The notes under the pieces are model-generated. The model was not told the origin of the DNA. It worked only from the letters and a program-made list of their open reading frames with translations, and ran no database searches. This document shows positions 6,527 to 10,346 of a DNA stretch of 10,346 nucleotides, piece by piece. How positions within the stretch are numbered: the first letter of the stretch is position 1; every line of letters begins with the position of its first letter. The position numbers and the translations under genes were made by a program. Origin of the DNA: JAYTQQ01 sp043746635 (GTDB lineage Bacteria; Bdellovibrionota; Bdellovibrionia; Bdellovibrionales; JAMPXM01); the NCBI GenBank assembly GCA_043746635.1, contig JAYTQQ010000185.1:1-10346 (forward strand). The letters run 5' to 3'.

Positions 6527-7066
6527 GTGGCTGAAGATAATGCAGCAAAGGATCAGGGATCGGCAAAAAGTGAAGCGCCCGCGCCTTCAAAGCCCCTGTT
6601 ACTTTATATTCTCGTGATCATAAACATGGCTGTCGTAGGCGGCGTTGGATTCATGGTTTTCAAAGCGAATCAAGCTCGCAGTCATCAAACAACGGTTGAT
6701 GAAGTTGTTGAAGGTGCGAAGAAGGATAACGAAGAAGATAAAGCGAAAGAAGAAAAAGAATTTGTCGGTAAGACAATTCCTCTCGAGACTTTTCTTATTA
6801 ATTTGTCGGGTAGCCAAGGCCGTAAACTTTTGAAAGTAAATATGGAATTAGAAGTCGAGGGCGACAAGACTCCTGAAGAAATTGAAAAACGAAAAGCCGC
6901 TGTTCGAGACATGATCCTATTGATCCTTTCAAGCAAACGCTACGAAGACGTTTCGACGAAAGACGGCAAAGATCGTCTACGTGACGAAATTAAAGAGCAG
7001 CTGAATCGCGTTTTGAAAAAAGGTCTAGTGAAACAGGTTTTATTTACGGAATTTATTTACAACTAA
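6527..7066 (+). CDS. fliL: Flagellar basal-body-associated protein FliL
   Basis: FliL is a single-pass inner-membrane protein that surrounds or supports the MotAB stator units at the basal body. This 179-residue product has a short charged, Ala/Pro-rich cytoplasmic N-terminus, a transmembrane helix (about residues 23-45, PLLLYILVIINMAVVGGVGF), a Lys/Glu-rich stalk (about 58-78), and the periplasmic FliL domain. That domain includes PLETFLINL (84-92), DMILLILSSK (128-137) and the typical end VLFTEFIYN. The start is GTG at 6527, supported by AAGGAG at 6514-6519 with 7 nt spacing; the SPFH-like fold of the domain is family knowledge. It is the first gene behind the sigma-54 promoter and is followed 16 nt later by fliM. 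Confidence 0.93.
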   Translation: MAEDNAAKDQGSAKSEAPAPSKPLLLYILVIINMAVVGGVGFMVFKANQARSHQTTVDEVVEGAKKDNEEDKAKEEKEFVGKTIPLETFLINLSGSQGRKLLKVNMELEVEGDKTPEEIEKRKAAVRDMILLILSSKRYEDVSTKDGKDRLRDEIKEQLNRVLKKGLVKQVLFTEFIYN

Positions 7067-7082
7067 GCTTAGAGGTTCACGG

Positions 7083-8075
7083 ATGAATCAGGTTTTATCA
7101 CAGTCCGAAGTTGATGCTCTCCTCGCGGCCGTAAACGAGGGAGAAGTGGGAGCCGAAGGCGGTGGCGGTGGCACGGGCAGAGACAGCGATCAGGTTGTCG
7201 CGGTCTACGATCTGACGAGTAACGAAAGATCGATTCGTCAAAGACTTCCGCAGTTAGACGTTATTTACGAAAAGTTCATGCGCTCATTTCGTGTATCACT
7301 TTCTTCTGCCTTAAGAAAAATCGCGGCGCTCAATCACGCGAGCACTGAGTTCTTAAAATTCGGTGAGTTTATCAATACTTTACCGATGCCGACTTGTATG
7401 TCGGTTCTTAGATTCAACGCCCTTCGAGGTTCGGCAATTTTAGTTATCGAAAGTAAGCTGGCATATGCCCTAGTCGATAGTTTCTTTGGTGGAGATGATC
7501 GCCCTTACACTAAGATTGAAGGAAAGGATTTTACGCCAATCGAACTTTCAATTGTTCGTAAAGTTGTTGACCTCGCGATTGATGATCTCGAGGAAGCCTG
7601 GAAGTCGGTCGAGGTCATTGATGCAAGTTTCGTTCGAACCGAAGTGAATCCTCAATTTGTCGGGATCGTGCCGCCGACCGATACGGTTATTTCTTCGATA
7701 TTTGACGTCGAACTTGAAAATGCCAACGGGACCATCACGCTCGTGATCCCCTATTCGACGATCGAGCCGATCAAACAGAAACTTGCTACGGGCTTTCAAA
7801 TTGAAAGTGATCAAGCAGATAAAAATCTTTGGACACAAACCATCGAGGAGCAGCTTCTTGAAACCGACGTAACGATTCGTGTCGATCTTGGAGAAACTGA
7901 AGTTTTGCTCAGTGATTTGATGAGACTTAAACCAGGCGACGTGATTCCTTTGAATCAAGACGCTAACGGTGAATTCAATGTTCAGGTCGAAGGCGTTAAT
8001 AAATTTAAAGCGTATTACGGAATCAATCACGGGTCAGTCGCGGTTCAAATTACATCACCGATCACCAAAAGTTAG
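7083..8075 (+). CDS. fliM: Flagellar motor switch protein FliM
   Basis: FliM links the C-ring to FliG and receives the chemotaxis signal CheY-P. The 330-residue product begins with the CheY-P binding peptide (LSQSEVDALLAAV, residues 5-17), followed by a Gly-rich linker (22-33). The middle CheC-like domain (about 45-235) carries the GGD motif (FFGGDDRPY, 134-142) that contacts FliG, and a C-terminal SpoA domain (about 255-325; VTIRVDLGETEVLLSDLM) pairs with FliN. Length is normal. ATG 7083 has AGAGGT at 7071-7076 with 6 nt spacing. It sits between fliL and fliN in the operon, with no break visible. The conserved CheY-binding peptide implies that chemotactic switching is retained. Confidence 0.97.
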   Translation: MNQVLSQSEVDALLAAVNEGEVGAEGGGGGTGRDSDQVVAVYDLTSNERSIRQRLPQLDVIYEKFMRSFRVSLSSALRKIAALNHASTEFLKFGEFINTLPMPTCMSVLRFNALRGSAILVIESKLAYALVDSFFGGDDRPYTKIEGKDFTPIELSIVRKVVDLAIDDLEEAWKSVEVIDASFVRTEVNPQFVGIVPPTDTVISSIFDVELENANGTITLVIPYSTIEPIKQKLATGFQIESDQADKNLWTQTIEEQLLETDVTIRVDLGETEVLLSDLMRLKPGDVIPLNQDANGEFNVQVEGVNKFKAYYGINHGSVAVQITSPITKS

Positions 8076-8090
8076 CTTGAGGAGTAGGGT

Positions 8091-8429
8091 ATGACAGAAG
8101 ATAAAAACAACGTTTCAGAACTGCCGCTTAAAGATGGCGCGCCAAAGCGCGAAGAGCGTTCTGGAAAAGAACGCAATCTCGATCTCATTTTAGATATTCC
8201 ACTCAAGGTAACGGTTGAGTTAGGAAGAACAAAAATGCTCGTGAGCGAGCTTTTAAATCTTGGTCAGGGATCAGTCATCGAGCTCAGCAAACTTGCCGGC
8301 GAACCAATGGAGGTATTGGTCAACGACAAATTAGTGGCTCGCGGTGAAGCGGTGGTCGTTAACGAAAAATTTGGTGTGCGATTGATCGATATTATTTCTC
8401 CTGCAGAACGAGTGGAGCAATTAAAATGA
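8091..8429 (+). CDS. fliN: Flagellar motor switch protein FliN
   Basis: FliN forms the bottom of the C-ring with FliM and helps dock the export ATPase complex via FliH. This 112-residue protein has a charged, variable N-terminus (1-27) and then a single SpoA domain (about 28-105), with LDLILDIPLKVTVELGRTKM, the LNLGQGSVIELSKLAGEP segment and VVVNEKFGVRLIDI. That is the standard short FliN rather than a FliY fusion with a CheC domain. ATG 8091 follows GAGGAG at 8079-8084 with 6 nt spacing. The TGA stop overlaps the fliO ATG (ATGA, 8426-8429), giving translational coupling. Confidence 0.96.
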   Translation: MTEDKNNVSELPLKDGAPKREERSGKERNLDLILDIPLKVTVELGRTKMLVSELLNLGQGSVIELSKLAGEPMEVLVNDKLVARGEAVVVNEKFGVRLIDIISPAERVEQLK

Positions 8430-9133
8430 TAAAGTCTCTTATCTTAGCTTTATCTTTAACCTTTGTTTCACACAGCTTTGCTGAAACGAAAGTAATGCAA
8501 GAGCGTGATCAAGTGATGAAAGATACCGGTACCGAGGCGAAGACGCTTTTTGATTCGAAAGAAGTGAATCTCGATAAAGCGGTAAAGGCCGAGAGTCCGA
8601 AAATCACGGCAGCTTCTGAGACTTTGAAAGAATCTGAAGTGCCCGTTCAGTTCGATGCAGTTAAAGAAAAAGCGAACGAAAAAGGCAGTATGTCTCGAAT
8701 TCTCATTTCTTTAGGCGTTGTTTTTAGTCTCATGGGCGGTGCCATCTTTGCTCTCAAAACTTGGAGTAAGAAACGTTCGGTTCAAACATCCGGGATGAGT
8801 ATTCGCGTTTTGACCCAACACCATTTGGGACCCAAAAAATCGATCGCGATTATACAAGTCGCTGGTGAATCCATACTCGTAGGAATTACGGACCATAACA
8901 TTTCGATGCTAAAGACTCTCGCTTTGATCGACGACGAAATTCCGACCGATCAACCGAATAAGTTCGACGATGCTCTTTATAATTATGAAGAAGAAGAAGG
9001 CGAAATCGGTAAACACTTCTCTCGTAATAAAGAAAAAGAAGAAGTTGAACCAGATGACTTCGCCTTAAGAGGAATTTCCGAAATTCGCGATGTGGTTTCA
9101 AAACGTTTGAAAGGTATGAGGCAGATTGAGTGA
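8426..9133 (+). CDS. fliO: Flagellar export-gate assembly protein FliO
   Basis: FliO is a membrane protein that helps assemble the FliP ring of the flagellar type III export gate. The 235-residue product has an N-terminal signal-like segment (residues 1-19, ending SHSFA), a periplasmic region (20-88), one transmembrane helix (about 91-111, ILISLGVVFSLMGGAIFAL), and the cytoplasmic FliO domain (about 120-165: MSIRVLTQHHLGPKKSIAII, ESILVGITDHNISML). An acidic, charged tail follows (YNYEEEEGEIG and KEKEEVEPDD). The long periplasmic part and tail make it larger than E. coli FliO, which is common outside the enterics. It overlaps fliN by 4 nt at its start and fliP by 4 nt at its end (GTGA, 9130-9133). 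Confidence 0.9.
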   Translation: MIKSLILALSLTFVSHSFAETKVMQERDQVMKDTGTEAKTLFDSKEVNLDKAVKAESPKITAASETLKESEVPVQFDAVKEKANEKGSMSRILISLGVVFSLMGGAIFALKTWSKKRSVQTSGMSIRVLTQHHLGPKKSIAIIQVAGESILVGITDHNISMLKTLALIDDEIPTDQPNKFDDALYNYEEEEGEIGKHFSRNKEKEEVEPDDFALRGISEIRDVVSKRLKGMRQIE

Positions 9134-9885
9134 AAAAATATTTTTTCTTTTTCTCTTTTATTATCGCTTCAATCTTGCTCGCGAGTAAGTCGGCTTTTGC
9201 CCAAGCCGTGACGCTACCGTCGATTAATTTAGGTTTTAAAAGCACCGATAATCCAGGCGAAGTTGTAAACGCGATCAAGATCGTCATGCTCTTGACTGTC
9301 TTGTCCCTCGCACCAGCGATTCTAATCATGATGACAAGCTTTACACGTATCATCGTCGTTTTGTCTTTCATGCGCCAAGCTCTCGGAACTCAACAGATGC
9401 CGCCGAATCAGTTGTTGGTGGGTTTAGCTCTTTTTCTCACTTTCTTTATTATGGCTCCGGCGTTTAATCAAATTAATGAAAATGCCTTGAAGCCCTATCT
9501 CGACAACAAGATTTCACAGGAGAAAGCGGCTGACGAAGCATTGGCGCCGATCCGTGCTTTCATGTGGAAGCAAACTCGCGCGGTTGACGTGAATCTTTTC
9601 ATTAAACTCGCTAAGATCGAAAAGCCAAAGACGCGCGCCGATGTTCCGACGACGGTTTTGATTCCATCATTTATTATTTCTGAATTAAAGACAGCATTTC
9701 AAATTTGATTTATCATTTACCTTCCGTTCTTAGTGATCGATCTCGTCATCTCGAGTGTTCTCATGGCGATGGGAATGATGATGCTTCCGCCGGTGGTGAT
9801 CTCGCTCCCGTTTAAAATTATGCTTTTTGTTTTAGTCGACGGTTGGACTTTACTTGTCGGTTCACTTGTGCAAAGTTTCGGTTGA
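9130..9885 (+). pseudogene. fliP: fliP, flagellar export-gate protein, broken by one in-frame TGA
   Basis: FliP forms the core ring of the flagellar type III export gate with FliQ and FliR. The frame begins at GTG 9130 (GAGG at 9118-9121, 8 nt spacing; 4-nt overlap with fliO) and encodes a signal peptide (1-24, ending SAFA). The family block MTSFTRIIVVLSFMRQ (68-83), LGTQQMPPNQ, the periplasmic loop and IPSFIISELKTAFQI (178-192) follow. Codon 193 is TGA where FliP normally has Gly (LKTAFQIGF in E. coli, as I recall). The next 58 codons are intact in the same frame and end at the proper TGA (9883-9885), for 251 residues in all, which is normal. Termination at 9708 would give 192 residues lacking the last two membrane helices, so probably a non-functional gate. 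The pseudogene type records the interruption only; sequencing error and readthrough remain open. Confidence 0.85.
9706..9885 (+). other. In-frame TGA plus orphaned 3' end of fliP
   Basis: TGA at 9706-9708 stands between ATT and TTT codons. The continuation reads FIIYLPFLVIDLV, then SSVLMAMGMMMLPPVVISLP and FKIMLFVLVDGW, ending LVGSLVQSFG, which is textbook FliP C-terminus. There is no frameshift or second stop. A single G-to-T change from GGA explains it, and GGA is used for Gly at 9772-9774 in the same gene. No ribosome binding site precedes a restart codon in the 3' part, so independent translation is unlikely. Confidence 0.9.
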
Positions 9886-9897
9886 TAAGGAGATTTT

Positions 9898-10170
9898 ATG
9901 ACAGAAGAACTTATTATGAAGCTTGGCCAAGATGCGATTCGTACGACCGTAATGATTTCGGCACCTATTTTGGGTGCCGCGCTTATCATGGGTTTGATCG
10001 TGAGCGTGTTTCAGGCCATTACTCAAGTAAACGAGGCAACGCTTACATTCATTCCTAAGATTGCCATTATCTGCGTGGTCATACTCATAGCCGGGCCCTG
10101 GATGATCGATGTCATGAGCCAATTCACCATTGGACTCTTCGAAAACATGGCGACTTTCGTTCGAGAATAG
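9898..10170 (+). CDS. fliQ: Flagellar export-gate protein FliQ
   Basis: FliQ is a small two-helix inner-membrane protein that packs around the FliP/FliR core of the flagellar type III export gate. The 90-residue product shows the standard layout: MTEELIMKLGQDAIRTT, first hydrophobic helix (about 18-39), the family motif SVFQAITQVNEATLTFIPK (36-54), second helix (about 55-75) and a short tail. It starts at ATG 9898 after AAGGAG at 9887-9892 (5 nt spacing), 12 nt after the normal fliP stop. It is intact, so the fliP lesion has not been followed by decay here. Confidence 0.96.
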   Translation: MTEELIMKLGQDAIRTTVMISAPILGAALIMGLIVSVFQAITQVNEATLTFIPKIAIICVVILIAGPWMIDVMSQFTIGLFENMATFVRE

Positions 10171-10191
10171 AAGCCGAACGAGAGGGGCCTG

Positions 10192-10346
10192 ATGCCAAAT
10201 TTTCATTTCGACGAAAATCAAATTCTGATTATGGCGCTGATTCTAATAAGGGTGAGCGCTTTTCTTTTTACATGGCCCGTTTTCAGCGTTTTCAGTGTTC
10301 CGCGTCCTGCCAAAATTTTGCTGGCTGTCGTGTTAACAATTTGTCT
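10192..10346 (+). CDS. fliR: Flagellar export-gate protein FliR, N-terminal part
   Basis: FliR completes the export-gate core with FliP and FliQ. The gene starts at ATG 10192, with AGAGG at 10181-10185 and 6 nt spacing, and runs off the right edge after about 51 codons. The visible protein has a short polar start (PNFHFDENQ), a hydrophobic helix containing LIMALILIRVSAFLF, then PVFSVFSVPRPAKILLAV. This follows the FliR pattern of a helix with a conserved Arg, a PVF segment and a Pro-Arg/Lys turn into the second helix. Position straight after fliQ agrees. The assignment rests on a short stretch plus gene order. Confidence 0.85.
   Translation, partial: MPNFHFDENQILIMALILIRVSAFLFTWPVFSVFSVPRPAKILLAVVLTIC

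Noticed and set aside
7548..8030. Minus-strand open frame of 160 codons within fliM
   Set aside because: It lies wholly antisense to a well-conserved fliM and shows no recognisable domain.
9706..9760. Selenocysteine insertion at the fliP TGA
   Set aside because: FliP is not a known selenoprotein, the replaced residue is Gly rather than Cys, and I see no convincing SECIS-type hairpin just downstream (only a 4-bp TGAT/ATCA repeat).
9130..9885. Alternative genetic code with TGA as Gly
   Set aside because: fliN, fliO and the normal end of fliP all terminate at TGA, and no other gene here has an internal TGA at a Gly position.

Overview
The window looks like chromosomal DNA of a Bdellovibrio-like (Bdellovibrionota) or related delta-type Gram-negative bacterium. 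This is inferred from the gene families and moderate base composition; no search could be run. Supporting signs are a flagellar block in the order fliL-fliM-fliN-fliO-fliP-fliQ-fliR, a SPOR-domain envelope protein, secreted lipoprotein and beta-barrel genes, and a Y1-type transposase fragment of a kind I associate with these genomes.

Left part (1-2574): the 3' end of a Y1/REP-associated-type transposase gene runs in from the left edge. It meets, tail to tail with a 4-base overlap of the stop codons, a complete minus-strand gene for a UvrD/PcrA-type DNA helicase.

Middle part (2575-5463): after a divergent intergenic region of about 150 bases comes a gene pair. The first encodes a putative lipoprotein with a gluzincin-type zinc metalloprotease signature, probably starting at a TTG codon. 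The second encodes a small exported protein with the look of an outer-membrane beta-barrel. This pair again ends in a 4-base convergent stop overlap, here with a minus-strand SPOR-domain protein gene. That gene diverges from an inositol-monophosphatase-family gene, and a plausible sigma-70 type promoter for the SPOR gene lies between them.

Right part (6309-10346): a noncoding stretch of 218 bases carries a textbook sigma-54 promoter (-24/-12) and, about 87 bases upstream of the predicted start site, an inverted repeat suited to an enhancer-binding activator. It drives a tightly packed flagellar operon: FliL (stator-associated), FliM and FliN (switch/C-ring), then FliO, FliP, FliQ and FliR (export gate). 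Several genes are coupled by 4-base overlaps. fliR runs off the right edge.

The most striking feature is in fliP. The reading frame is broken by a single in-frame TGA at 9706-9708, exactly where the family has a conserved glycine (GGA to TGA, one base). The remaining 58 codons are intact and typical of FliP up to the normal stop at 9883-9885. The rest of the operon is intact and uses TGA as a normal stop. A recent nonsense mutation, a sequencing error or stop-codon readthrough are therefore the realistic explanations. I see no CRISPR array, rRNA, tRNA or complete mobile element, and no convincing new multi-gene system.
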